Shown: positions 11,193 to 22,483 of the stretch, piece by piece | Position numbering within the stretch: position 1 is the stretch's first letter | Layout: each line of letters begins with the position of its first letter | NCBI GenBank assembly: GCA_003254885.1 | Contig: QANT01003403.1 | Span: 62,001 to 126,000, forward strand | Source of the DNA: Purshia tridentata | Lineage: Eukaryota; Streptophyta; Magnoliopsida; Rosales; Rosaceae | Length of the DNA: 64,000 nt | Direction: 5' to 3' | Notes under the pieces: model-generated | What the model was told of the DNA's origin: nothing | Database searches by the model: none | The model's input: only the letters and a program-made list of their open reading frames with translations | Made by a program: the position numbers and the translations under genes

Positions 11193-14100
11193 TTTAGAAA
11201 GAAAAATATGAAGGATGATAACGTCCACCCTGGTTTTGTCCAACTACAGATAAGGAAAAAAGAGAGATAAGAAATAAGAAAACCTTTCTTTAGTTCAAAA
11301 GATTTTATAATTCTGCTAAAGACAGGATGACATATATAACAATTTTTTTGTGTGTCGTGTGCAAGACTTTTTTTTTTTCCCTAAGTAGGCATAACAAGTG
11401 AAAATGAGCAAGAGTTGAGTAATTATTACAATGCTCTTCTTATAAAAAAGTAATTATTACCGCATTCTAGGCTTGAGACATCAATTTGGAAAGTGATTGC
11501 CGAATGTAACTTTAGTTTCATATCTCTATTTGCGTTGGCAACCATGTCATGCAACTCATGTCTAATGCATCGTCTTTAGGAATTGTAAAGGTAGTTATAT
11601 TGAGCTGCATGTTGAAGTAAGCTGAGAGGGGAACCTCTGGCAACAAGATAAGGTGAAAATGATCATCATATAAAACCTGAAATTACCTTTTGCATTATAA
11701 AATTATTTCCTTTTGCATTATAAAATTATTTCCTTTTGATGAATGAATAGGAACTTAATAGTAAAGAAAAGTTCATTTGGATAATTGGATGTCATGGCTT
11801 TTAATGAGCCAAAATCACTAAGCAGGTGACTCAGCAAACCATTTATGATGTTGGTGCCTGCAGACCTGGTTTTGTGACCAAATATGCTCCTAATTCCTAG
11901 ATTCTTGACCTAGAAGGTTAAACAGCAGAATGTTCTACTATTCGTTATTATGAATAATTTAATTCATCCAGAAAAATAAAAGGAAAAACCGGAAAAAATT
12001 GAAAACTCTATTTTGGAAGAACCAACAAGTGATTCTAGAGTTCTAGTCAATCAATACTTGCTTTCTATGGTTAGTTTAACTGGCATGTAATACTCAGATA
12101 TGATCAAAATATAAATTCTTCTTAACCAATGTCTTGTAAAACTCAGGTGCATAACAGCATAAGTTTCTGTGGTTTATTTATATGTAAAATAGCTATTAAG
12201 CCCTGTATATTCCAAAATTTATTGTTCCCAATATATGCTTCAACTTCTGTTAAGTTTATCTGATGTTTTTTTTCTTACCAGAAAGTAGAACCTCGATCAT
12301 CAACTGCATCTGGTTCTAGCTTATCGAAAGACCAACACGATCAACAAGGTGCAGGTTAGTCGTTTCAACTAACTATGTGTTACGTGTGTTTGAGTTAATG
12401 TTGACCAATTGGATGTTCATTGATTGCTTCTAGAAAGGGGAGTTGATATTGCTTGGTTTCCTGTTAATATATTCCTTCTAATGATATATTGCATAGATTA
12501 GAATTCTGGATGTCTTGGAGGCACAAATGTGTGAATTCATCCTTTTGAAATGTATATTTTCTTTACGTTCTGAAGCTGTCAAACAAAATTTCTTATGTTT
12601 TTTGCTTTTTTTATCTAATTTCTTGGAGGAGCTGAGAGTCTATGATTTTGCAGTTGTTTTCACCTTTTGGTGTACTTTGCAAAGTTAAGGGTTACACCTC
12701 CTGTTTGACGCATTTAATCATATATTTATCTATAATTCTGTATATCAATAGAAAGAATCTTGTATTTATCTAAGAATCCACAGACAAAAATATTCTTGAT
12801 AATGGAAATAATTCAAGTAATGTGTAAGTTTATCCTTTAGAAAAAGCTTTTGTGGTGCAATGTCAGTTTTGGAGTTTATGCTACTATTCCAGTTTGATCT
12901 TTTCTAATACATATTATGCTATTTGTAGGACCACCAATAAAACGCAGAAAGCGACATCGCAGAAAGCATTTTCTAAACCAAGAACCATGTCTAATGAGAG
13001 GTGTCTATTTTAAAAATATGAAATGGCAGGCAGCAATAAAAGTTGACAAGAAACAAATCCACTTGGGCACTGTTGGTTCCCAAGAAGAAGCTGCCCATTT
13101 GTATGACAGGTAGAGTTACATATTTGTCAATACGAGAAATTGCTATTGGATGAGCACTATAAGGAATAGGAAGAATATGCAGTAGATCTTTAACTTGTGC
13201 ATAACCCATTGATAATGACCTGGTCCTTCTGAGAGAACTTCTATCAGCTGGCTTGACATAAGTTTGATAACCATAAACCATGCACAGGGATTGGCTACAG
13301 AATTCTCTTTTGTCTACCCAGTGCCTTATTAATTAGAGATTGGTCATCATGTTGTTACAAACAGTGTGAACTCAGATTCTTCGTTGCCTTCTACACATTG
13401 AATTTCTACCAGCTTCAAATAAAACAATTTTAGTCTCCCTTGTTGCTTCACTGGGTTTTTTGGCCCGCATTATTCAGACAGACAGGACCTCCATCAGATA
13501 GGAAATGCCATCCACAATGTTCATTCAGTCAGTTTTCTGCTAGGCTTCTAATCCCTCTGTCTTTATTTCCTCTATCCCTTCTTTTGTCTTCTAATAGTTC
13601 TGTGTTTTCCTTTTTCTGTCATTTTTTTTCTTTTCTTTTTTTCTGGTTTTTGTTATGTTAGTCTAGACCTTATTATTTATGCTCTTTCCAACGTGATATA
13701 GTGGCTGATGCCACTCCCCCAGCATGCAAAAACATGAAAAATGATAAGCCAAGTGGGAAAAGGGTTGGTAAGCATTATGTCTCAAATACTACATTCGCTC
13801 ATATAAACATTGTTGTTCTTATTATTTGTATTCAGGGCTGCTTTCATGTGTGGGAGGGAACCAAATTTTGAGCTTCCTGAGGAGGAGAAGAAAGAACTCA
13901 GGCAATTCAAGTGGGATGAATTCTTGGCCATGACTCGCCAGTCAATTACTAATAAAAGTACTTTCTCTCCTCGTGTTGTCTATCTTCCTCCGGCTTTACG
14001 TACCTGAGATTTCAAATTAATGGTTTACTTTTATAAAATTTTTCAGAACACAGGAGAAGGCCAGCAGAGGCAGAGTCACAAAAGAGGTCCGAGACTCCTC

Positions 14101-14207
14101 CATTGGAGAATGATGGTGACTGGGATGATGGCAAGGAAGGAGAAGGAGAAGGAGTAAATGGTCTCTCAGCTTCAGAAGATGTGGAGGAAGACCCATTAGC
14201 CTCTTGA
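10652..14207 (+). CDS. AP2/ERF-like transcription factor (At4g13040 type)
   Basis: Six coding exons: 10652-10694, 10920-11038, 12282-12354, 12929-13109, 13836-13957 and 14047-14207. All have GT-AG borders and the frame stays open, giving 232 residues. The start MVSLRRRRLLGLCSG is the signature N-terminus of the atypical ERF-like family containing Arabidopsis At4g13040. A basic cluster (KRRKRHRRK, residues 83-91) is a likely nuclear signal. A single divergent AP2 domain spans about 101-155 (RGVYFKNMKWQAAI, HLGTVGSQEEAAHLYDRAAF). The tail is acidic and low-complexity (GDWDDGKEGEGEG). Such proteins bind DNA in the nucleus; the Arabidopsis relative is linked to defence and salicylic acid signalling, as I recall. 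The leader probably starts near 9240-9430 and contains an intron of about 1.1 kb before the ATG (possible acceptor TTATCCAAG near 10580). Confidence 0.88.
11686..11731 (+). repeat. Perfect 23-bp tandem duplication in an AP2-gene intron
   Basis: The unit CCTTTTGCATTATAAAATTA plus three T occurs twice without mismatch at 11686-11708 and 11709-11731, in intron 2. An AT dinucleotide run (about 11163-11190) lies earlier in the same intron. It looks like replication slippage. Confidence 0.8.
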
Positions 14208-15618
14208 AAATAATGGTTCATGGGCAATGCTTAATCTCCAGCTTCTAACAGTTAAGTGCTAGCTGATAGGCCTCCATTTTTTGGTTCATAAACGCCCATA
14301 TTAGGGCAGACTTGGTAGTTTTCATTATCTTTTGCTAGGGAAATGCCCAATAATTAGTTCCAAATTAGAACTTTCATAGTTGCCAATCGCCATCGGTCAA
14401 ATGAACCTTTGCCCCGATATTTCTATTTTTGCAGTGGAATCCTTTTAAGTTTTAGTTTATTATATGCTGTCCAGGTGAATTTATTTATGATTTCCTTATA
14501 GTTGACCATATGCTAAATTTGATGAGATACTGATATAAATAGCAGTGACTCTGAATTTAGCAACATTTTTTCTGACAGTTCATATTGAGGAATAGTCATC
14601 AAATAAAAAATATATGTTTCTCTAAGTTTCTCTTCTCTTATTTTAGTGTTTCTTTATTTAAATAAGTAAACACATGATAGCTTCTTTAAGTTAAAAATTA
14701 GCTGAAGTTTCTTGTTGAGAAAAGGGGGTTACTTTTTTTAGTTGACTTTTAAAGTGTATTCAGTTGGGATGGTAAGGGCGGGGCGGGTGATCTCATCCCC
14801 TCCGTTTCCCATTTATTTCTCCTTAAACTCCATTCAATTATGGGTGAATTGAGTTCAACGGAGAACATTATTATCTATACTAATTCGTAACAAATATGGA
14901 TTTGAATTAAAAAGAAGAGATAATAGATTTAATACGAACACGACATACGTATGATATAATTACAACACTTACAAAATGATACGGGTATAAAATGGAATAG
15001 GTTGACATGAGAAGAGCACGAAGTGAGCCCAAATGCCCTGATTAAGTATATAATAATGCTATTTGTACACCACATTAATTATATAGCATTAACAGCTGTC
15101 ACGTAAATTAGTTAAATAATATGATCAGTTATAAATAGTATTATTAAAAAAACATCAGTTAAAAAAACCAAAATAAAAAAAAGAGAGTGTGTCTCTCTCT
15201 GATCTTGTGTTATGTCACAAAATGAGAGAAATATAAGTAATTAATATATATTCGTTATATGAAAGTTTTTTACTCGTAACAGATATCTCATCCGTTTAAG
15301 GCACATTTGGAGGATGGGATGGGCTTCGGTGTGGGCTATGCTGTCAATGCACAAAGTGCAAATGGGTCAAATTTTAATGGGCCAGCCTGTTTGACACCGA
15401 AAGTCCAGTTAGACTATGGTTGGTACCCGAACACCCGACCCAGAATGCGATCCAACAGTGTCGCAACCGGATTCGACCTCATGGTTTGTAGTCTGCACCG
15501 CCACACCGCATCCATCAACAAAAACGACTCCGAATATTTTGGGTTGAAGACTGAAGAAGTGAGAACTCAGGCAAAGCAAGAAAACGAGCAAAAGCAATTT
15601 TGATAGATTTCGTTGTTT
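14208..15618. other. Intergenic spacer, AP2 gene 3' end to Tim17-like gene
   Basis: This contains the 3' UTR of the AP2-like gene and the promoter of the Tim17-like gene. No coding region is supported. Open frames on both strands around 15307-15780 overlap the start of the next gene and have no recognisable content. Confidence 0.4.
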
Positions 15619-17122
15619 ATGGCTTCGGACGATCCAAAAGCCGTAGAAGCAGAGGCTCCATCTTCGTCTTGGTGGAAGGAGCGCATCGTCTTCCCCACTC
15701 TCCTCGCAGGGGTTGCCGGCGGAGGAGCTGGGTTGCTCTCCAAGCATCGCAAAGTTGCAGGTCTTTCAACCATTTGTGCCACTTATGCTGCCAACTTCGC
15801 CATTGTTACAGCTTGCTATTGCGGTAATTTCACTGGTTTCATTTCAAATTTCAATACCCATTTGGTTTGAATTGGCTAGTGTCTATGAAAATGGCAAAGA
15901 GAGCTTATTATATGGGAAGGGGTTCTTGTGTGATAATGGGTTTGTCTAACTTTTACAGGGGCTCGTGAGTATGTAAGAGTAACTCGAAAAACGGAGCATG
16001 ATGACCTGCTGAACTCTGCAATTGCGGGGTTTGGTACTGGTGCTATTCTTGGGCGCATTCAGGGTTAGTTCCTTCTCTCTCTCTCTCTCTCTCTCTCCCT
16101 CCCTCCCTCTCCCTCTCCCTCTCTTTTCTGTAAGCAGGTTGTGTATTCTTTTATGGGACTGGGACGAATATAGGCAGTAACTGAAATTGCATTGTAGCTT
16201 GGACTTGTGTTAAGGTTGGCTAATATGGGAGGGCAGTCTCAATATGTTTTGGCCATTGGGAATGAGTTCTTTGGCCTGTCAAAGAATCATGAATCTAATT
16301 TTTGGGTTTCTATTAAGAAATGTGAGCCCAGTTGCTGAGCTCTGAGTTATACAGTCTTGCTTAGAGGAACTGGAAAATTACATGATTCCAATGAGGCTCA
16401 AATATAGCTTAGCTGGGACTTAGTTCTAGGTGTAGAAAGAATCCATCCACTGCTATCTTTGAGCAGGACATCACTAACTGAGAGACAGGTTAAAGGCTTT
16501 AAGCTCTTAAGTTATGGGTGGGGGCTAACTCTACTGATGGAGCACTTATTCCACACCCACCACAAAGTTCGACTCTTGCACTTCCTCTCTTAGGTCTTGG
16601 ATTTAGGCCTCCTTTAAACCCAAAAGAAAAAAGTTATTCTGTTATGATATGTGAGCTCTGCTCAACTCAACAAAGTCCCCGAGTCCTTAAACCACAAACT
16701 TCTTGACACAAACTGTCTCTCAAACTGGTATTTGCTAGTAGGAAAAGGGTTGTATTTGTTAATTGTATCCTCCAATGTTTATAGTAGTTTGAAATCCTAC
16801 CTCCTCCCACCTGTAGTTAAATTGTTTTGTTCATTGGTGTGTAGGTGGTCGAATTGGTGCTGTCCGCTACTCAATCATCTTTTCTGTTGTTGGGACAACA
16901 GTGGATTATGCTACAATTAAACTACGACCTGTATTACAGAGCTACAAAGAATCTATGGTTGGGAGTAAGGACGATTCAGAGAAGAATTCTGGTTGGCTAA
17001 AATTGCCTGATTGGTCTCCGATCAAAGTACTTGATGAACAAGCCTTAGCTGCAAAACAGGCTCGTGAAAAACAGATGTATGCACAGGGGGCACTTGGTAA
17101 ACTAAGCAAAGAAGAGTCCTAA
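15619..17122 (+). CDS. Tim17/Tim22/Tim23-family membrane protein
   Basis: Three exons, 15619-15823, 15959-16063 and 16845-17122, give 195 residues. The ATG at 15619 (MASDDPKAVE) is the first in frame. Three to four short Gly-rich hydrophobic segments are present: FPTLLAGVAGGGAG near residue 28, TICATYAANFAIVTACYCG near 50-69, LNSAIAGFGTGAILGRIQGG near 86-105 and SIIFSVVGTTVDYATIKL near 111-128. This is the arrangement of the Tim17/22/23/Pmp24 superfamily, followed by a soluble Lys-rich tail (KQAREKQMYAQGALGKL). Members form or support protein-translocation or metabolite channels in mitochondrial, plastid or peroxisomal membranes; the organelle here is not determined. From memory the best Arabidopsis counterpart is At3g25120, neighbour of FATA and CDC45, which fits the other genes in the window. 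Intron 2 carries a CT tract and a SINE-like insertion. Confidence 0.87.
16074..16124 (+). repeat. CT microsatellite in intron 2 of the Tim17-like gene
   Basis: About 12 CT units grade into CCCT and CCCTCT units immediately after the intron donor. Such pyrimidine tracts are hypervariable in plants. Confidence 0.9.
16515..16630 (+). mobile_element. Possible tRNA-derived SINE flanked by a 7-bp target duplication
   Basis: The element sits in intron 2 of the Tim17-like gene. It has an A-box-like stretch (GGCTAACTCTACTGATGG), about 40 bp later a B-box-like stretch (AGTTCGACTCTTGC), and an A-rich end (CCCAAAAGAAAA). It is bracketed by direct repeats AAGTTAT at 16508-16514 and 16631-16637. Order, spacing, tail and duplication all fit a short SINE. 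The family is not recognised. Confidence 0.45.
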
Positions 17123-18095
17123 AGTTCTGTTACATGTATCTTAAATTTTTATATATGTCAATAATAATGTTTCTAGGGCATGCTTGAAACGTTTGTCAGT
17201 TTTGGTTGCTTTGTGCTTGTGTCACTTTTTATCTCCCATTTCGGAGATGAATTTTTCACCTTCTACTCCTTTGTACTAGGAAAGGTCTTTCCGAATAGCA
17301 AACAGAAGATAAAAATATGCATGCAGATTCTTGACTTTTGGATTCACATTCACAATCTAACATTGTTTAAATTTCCTCATTTCTTGGCAAAATGTTGCAT
17401 TCCCTACTATGGATGTCTCTTCGCTCAACGTCAACCTAGTTGATACCTGGCTATAAAAAAATAAAAATAAAACCCCTACTCTGATACCACAACAATGTTT
17501 TTGCATCTCTTTATACAAACGAGGAAAATTTCGGCAAATAATTTCTTGAGAATTTACTTTGATCAATTTGCTTCTCTTCTTTAATCAGGCTTCCATTGGC
17601 TATCAAAATTTTCATTGGTTTGGATGGTTCATTTTATTTTATGTATAGATCACCATTTCTTGTGTTTTATCAGACCAAGAAAAACTTGGGTAACTACATT
17701 TATTAATTGTAACATCATTTACAATTGGCAATTATAAGGATCCCCTGGAAGCAGGATTAGATTCAAACAAATAAAGGTTACGATACTTTCAAGTGGCAAA
17801 AAAAAAAAAAAAGATATACGGCTAAGGGCTGATGTTGCATACATGAGTCATTAATAGAAAGAAAAAACCAATTTGGTCCAAGGGATAAATATTAAATAGT
17901 ACTACTATCATCATGTACAGAAAATGTCATTGCAAAATAGTCCAGATCATTGCTAATCGTTCCCATGGCTAATATTGCTGCTTGACAACAACTCACAACA
18001 ATTGTACAAATTCCGGCAATCAGCAACTCACTTTCCGCAGAAACTACACTGTAAATGATCAGCATCAAGGAAGCTCCGAATGATGTCTTGTAATT
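17123..18095. other. Convergent 3' ends of the Tim17-like gene and FHA2
   Basis: Only 3' UTR-like AT-rich sequence, including an A-run near 17798-17812, lies between two genes transcribed toward each other. No additional gene is seen. Confidence 0.45.
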
Positions 18096-20352
18096 TTATG
18101 AAAGCAGAGAGACGAGAGAAACGAATTCCAGTGTTACCCGGCCCTTGGACCTAGTGTTGATGACAAAGTGTTCTGGGTATTTTCTTAGCAACATAAGCAA
18201 GCCATACCATGGTTTCCCTTTTGATTCAGGACCAGGCCAGTCCTCAGAAGTGAGATACCTCCTCACTCGAGTGTGATGCCAAACGCTGCTATACTGCTCC
18301 AGCAACTGAACAAGAGTGATATGGGGAGTAAGGCAGAAACCCAGGGTTCAAACATCATAGAAATAGAAAAATAAAACCAGAATTCACTACACAGGTTATA
18401 TGCATGAAAAGCAAAAACCCCAAAAAAGTGCCAGTCAAACACCATTGGGAGACAAAAATTATAATTTGTACTTGGGGAACATAAGTAACGATGCTGCACA
18501 TCACAGATGAGACTATATAGTGAAAATAGCCGATGCATTCTACATATGATCATCACCAAACAAAAGTAAAAAGTACAGTTGCTTTCTGACCTACCCCGGA
18601 ATGGATATTTGAAGGAAGAGTGTAGTTGGCAAATAGATGAAAGACTACGTGTGGAACGTTATCAACTTAGCATGAAAACTAACCTCAGCATGAAGTTTCT
18701 CCATAGGCATCCATTCTCCAGGACCACAAAGATCAGAGAGCACAGTAGCAACAGATGACACCACATCCTTTTCCTCCAAATGAAGAAGTTGCTGATTGTC
18801 AGTGTCTCGATCAACCCTCGATCTTCCATCTCCCTTTTTCTCTGCAGAAATTGAAGATACAATTACTGAACACACCAATAGTTACAACTTATAGTTTAAA
18901 TAAAATACAGCGTCGTTTTTGACTAAAATTCTTTTATAAAAAACAAAGGAAAGAATTCTCAATGCAAGTGTGTGATAATTCGGGAAAATACAACTTCAAT
19001 TTCACCAATGTTCAACATTGATGGAATCAATGCTATCAATTTACCACAGAATTTTAAGTCAGAGGTCCAACGACAATGAAAGAACACCAGCTCATGGATT
19101 CCTAGTGGAGAATCCGTGTCATGTATTCATGGACACATAGCACAGCCCAGTCTACTGGGAAAGACACCATTAACATTAATATCAATAAGACAGGCCAAGA
19201 TTCTACAGATGGAGCTTTGAGCTAAAGAAATGGCTTTCAATCTATTGGTTTGGCCTAGTTCCACTGAATAATAAAAAACTAGCCCTTAACCATTGGAGGT
19301 GTAAGTTGTTTGATTATCTTTCACAAGTATAAACTGATTATATATAAAACATAAAATAGCTCAGGTTAACAACATAAAAAAAATCAGAGAAGAGCCGGCA
19401 ACAACTGAAACCAGTACTGCCACAATGGTTCAAATGCAAAGCAAGTAGAACAATTCATCTCATAACCCCTTTCTACAAGAAGGCTACCAATTGAACAAAA
19501 ATTCAAGCAGAAATGGCCATGAATGTAAAGTGGCTGAAGTCAAGACTGAACCTAACATGCATGGGAAACACTTGACGATGCCAGCAATGGTTGATCAATC
19601 CAATCAATGTCCTATCATATGATTCAACAAACACGGCTCTTTTCACAATTCATTTGCCATATTAACATCAAGCCCATCAATTTATTTCACTTTAGAGAAG
19701 AGAAAGCTACACAGAAGCACTAACCCAAAGCCTTGGTGCCCGATCCAGAACCCGACCCACCACCATACCCATAACCATCATACCCTTCCCTCCTCATCTT
19801 CTTCCCACTACCACTACCACCACCAACATCATCCTCATCTTCATACTCCTCCTCATAAAACTCCCTCCCCCTCCCCTTCTTCCCCACCGACCCACCCGCC
19901 GCCCCACCCGAATGGTACCCGTAATGGGCCGGCACCACAGGGCCGCTCGAAACCGCCACCGCCGCGGACCCGTAATGCCTGGGCCCATGAGGCCCACCTA
20001 GAATGCTCCTCACGGGCAACAAGAAGTAGAACTCCTTGTCCCCAATCTGGAGTAGGTCCTGCGAGTCGAGCTTCACGGGGGGGTTCCCGGGTAAATGGAG
20101 CACGCCCTCGACGAGGCAACCATTCTTGCCGAGCACCTCGAGCGCGAAACGGCGCCGTGCAAAGTCGTAGAAGATGCGCGCGTGGTGGCGCGAGATGTTC
20201 ATCCCGCCGCCGAGGCTCGAGAGGTCGACGTCCACAGTCGATTTCTTGGAGTTCCGGCCAAGGATTATCGAGTAGGTCTGCATGTAGTACTCGAAGTCCT
20301 CTCCCTGAAGCTTCGCGAACCCGGCCTCCACATCGCTGCTGCTCGTCGCCAT
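18096..20352 (-). CDS. FHA2: Forkhead-associated (FHA) domain nuclear protein, FHA2-like
   Basis: Three exons, 20352-19725, 18841-18684 and 18305-18096, give 331 residues, close to the usual FHA2 length. The start at 20352 (MATSSSDVEAGF) is preferred over an ATG two codons earlier because it matches the family N-terminus. The FHA domain covers about residues 27-110 and shows the phosphothreonine-binding features: GR in SIILGRNSKK, the Ser-x-x-His motif in NISRHHARIFYDF, and the later NG of LGKNGCLVEG. A Gly/Ser-rich, acidic middle (YEEEYEDEDDVGGG, GSGSGSG) is followed by a conserved C-terminal region (WMPMEKLHAEV, PWYGLLMLLRKYPEHFVINT). FHA2 proteins are nuclear regulators related to yeast Fhl1 and tied to growth and stamen development in Arabidopsis. 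It shares its upstream region with DPM3, which is transcribed the other way. Confidence 0.9.
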
Positions 20353-20614
20353 TGTCACACAAATTTCTAAGAGGATCGAAGAAAAAATTGGTAAATGCCC
20401 AATTGGTGTTGTTTGGGGTTTTTAGTGGCCACAATGTAGAATTTTAATAAGTTTATGGGGTCAAAGTGAAAATAAAGCAAATTGTTCTCTTCTTTTTTTA
20501 TATTCTCAACTTGCCCCCATATATACCTCTGAATTTTCTTCAATCCGCCTGCCCTAAACAAACACCTTCTTCGTCCACTTCGCTTCGCTCTTCTTTTACG
20601 CCGCGAAATTCACG
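20353..20614. promoter_or_regulatory. Compact divergent promoter between FHA2 and DPM3
   Basis: The FHA2 start codon (20352, minus) and the inferred first, non-coding DPM3 exon (about 20545-20614, plus, donor CACG|GTAACT) are separated by only about 200 bp. A TATA-like ATATATA lies near 20518-20524 and reads on either strand. The two genes must share regulatory sequence here. Confidence 0.55.
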
Positions 20615-21854
20615 GTAACTCTTTCTACCATCTCCAAAGACTTCAAATTTTTGCCAAAGATTCGTGCTTTGTTTCAAGTTGAGAATAGTTTGATGTTAAA
20701 TATTTGGTTTTCTTAGACAAAGTTATCAGCTTTGGTTTGAATCCTTGTTCCCCTATATGAAATGTGCGATTCCAGTTTGTTGTTCACTGTATTTTTTTGT
20801 TTGGGAATTGAAGGGATCGCTTATTTGGAAATTTGTAAACATCTAATTGTAGATTTGTGTAGTTTTTTGTTTGGGATCTCATATTCGTGGTTTCACATGC
20901 AAGTTTAGATTTAAAAAGCTGGTAAATTGTATTTGAAACTATCAGTCTGCCATATGATGTTGGGAAATTGCGCAAGGGCTTTGAGTTCCAGTTACTGTTA
21001 CATGCACTGGAACAAATGAAATAGATACTGTTATCTATCCCCTCTGATGGCAGCTATTGATCAACTATTGCACCTAGTTTACATTTTTACATTGCACGTG
21101 CAGAGAAGTAGATTCATCTGTTTTCTTTCATCTCGTCCTGGAGAAGAGACCACTGGCTGCTATAGTACAATGGTACCTCTTCCCTATGTCAATGAGTAGG
21201 TCATGGGGTCAACTACTTATAGAGTAGGTAGTCGAACCCCCAAGGGTGGGAGGAGTTAAGGGGAAGGGAGGGCTGTTGGAGCGAAAAAGGATAAAGAAAA
21301 GTGTGAAAGTGGGCAGTAAGGGCTTTTCGTTTTTTTGAGCTATCATGGGTAGAAAATACCGGGACAAGCATCATTGAATGAATTAGTTGGCTCTAATGCC
21401 TAATCAGATGTAGTATAATCTGAAGTTCTTCTTTTTTTAACAGTGCTTTATATGTTAGTCTCTATTTTTTGCCTCATTGCTGTTACCTAACATTTTGTTT
21501 CTCATAAGAGGCAGCCTGTAGTTCAGTAAAAACTAAATATGTACAGGTCATGTTAGTTTATTTATGAATTTATTCAAACTAGCTACAAATGCTGTTGAAA
21601 TGATTAGTGCTGTGTAATGTTCTATGGCTTATTTTCTTCCCATTGCGATGTTGTTTGCATATGTAGGATACTTGCTTCACCATGGATACATTACATAAGA
21701 AATCCACCTGCAGAAATGCATTGCCTTGTGTGCTCGGTCACAACTTTTTTGTTGCTCTAATGGATGTATTTGAAAACCATCATATTCTTTACATTATTGA
21801 GAACAAGATTTAATAGTTTTCTGCCATGTGGTTTTTCTTTTTTTTCGCTTACAG
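20615..21854 (+). other. Inferred leader intron of DPM3
   Basis: A 1.24-kb intron in the 5' leader is inferred from the donor at 20615 (GTAACT) and the acceptor CGCTTACAG ending at 21854, 28 bp before the DPM3 ATG. It has no coding content and includes a SINE-like segment near 21155-21240. Confidence 0.5.
21155..21240 (+). mobile_element. Possible SINE head (A-box and B-box like) in the DPM3 leader intron
   Basis: The segment CTATAGTACAATGGTACCTC resembles a tRNA A-box. GGTCATGGGGTCAACTAC, about 35-40 bp later, resembles a decayed B-box. A G/A-rich stretch follows to about 21330. No target duplication was found, so the call is weaker than the element at 16515. Confidence 0.35.
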
Positions 21855-21882
21855 AGGAGTGGGAACTTTCTAATATAAACCA

Positions 21883-22247
21883 ATGAAGCATATTGCAAAA
21901 ATAATGACATTGTTGGTGGCCATATCTGCCTTGTGGATTGGCCTCTTACAGATATCTATTATTCCACGTAGTCATACTTGGTTGGTGAGTTATTTTCCTT
22001 TCTGTTGGTTTATATTATTTCCCAAGTGTTATTTTTCCATGTTATAAAATGCTTACTATGCCCTGTTTTTATTTTCTTCCCAGCTACCAATATATTTCAT
22101 TGTATCTCTAGGATGCTATGGGCTACTAATGGTTGGAGTTGGTCTGATGCAATTTCCTACTTGTCCTCAAGAAGCGGTACTGTTGCAGCAGGTAGTATAC
22201 TTTTCAATCTATTTTATGTTCACTTTACAGTGCTAAATCATACTTTT

Positions 22248-22281
<34 letters not shown>

Positions 22282-22483
22282 GGTTTCCCCCCTCGCCCTC
22301 TCCCCTATTTGTTGCGCACTTCTCTCACCTTTTGCATGTATATATGTTGTCTTTCAAAAAAATTCTGAAAAGAAGACCTTTTGTATAATCCATTTTCCCT
22401 TCGTTTGTTATATCCTGTAGGACATAGCTGAGGCCAAGGAATTTTTGAATCAGAAAGGGATTGAAGTGGGTGGTTCTGATTGA
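21883..22483 (+). CDS. DPM3: Dolichol-phosphate mannosyltransferase subunit 3
   Basis: Three exons, 21883-21984, 22084-22191 and 22421-22483, give 90 residues, the normal plant DPM3 length. Two hydrophobic helices (residues about 4-27 and 34-56) are joined by IPRSHTWLLPIYFIVSLG, and a hydrophilic tail carries FPTCPQEAVLLQQDIAEAKE. DPM3 is the small ER-membrane subunit that anchors and stabilises the catalytic subunit DPM1. The complex transfers mannose from GDP-mannose to dolichol phosphate for N-glycosylation, GPI anchors and O-mannosylation. The sequence matches the DPMS3 family along its full length. All introns have GT-AG borders; intron 2 contains a CT microsatellite (22251-22279). Confidence 0.93.
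22251..22279 (+). repeat. CT microsatellite in DPM3 intron 2
   Basis: About 14 uninterrupted CT units. Confidence 0.9.

Noticed and set aside
19853-20434. Long alternative frames (both strands) over FHA2 exon 1
   Set aside because: They are products of local GC-richness; the FHA domain frame explains the sequence.
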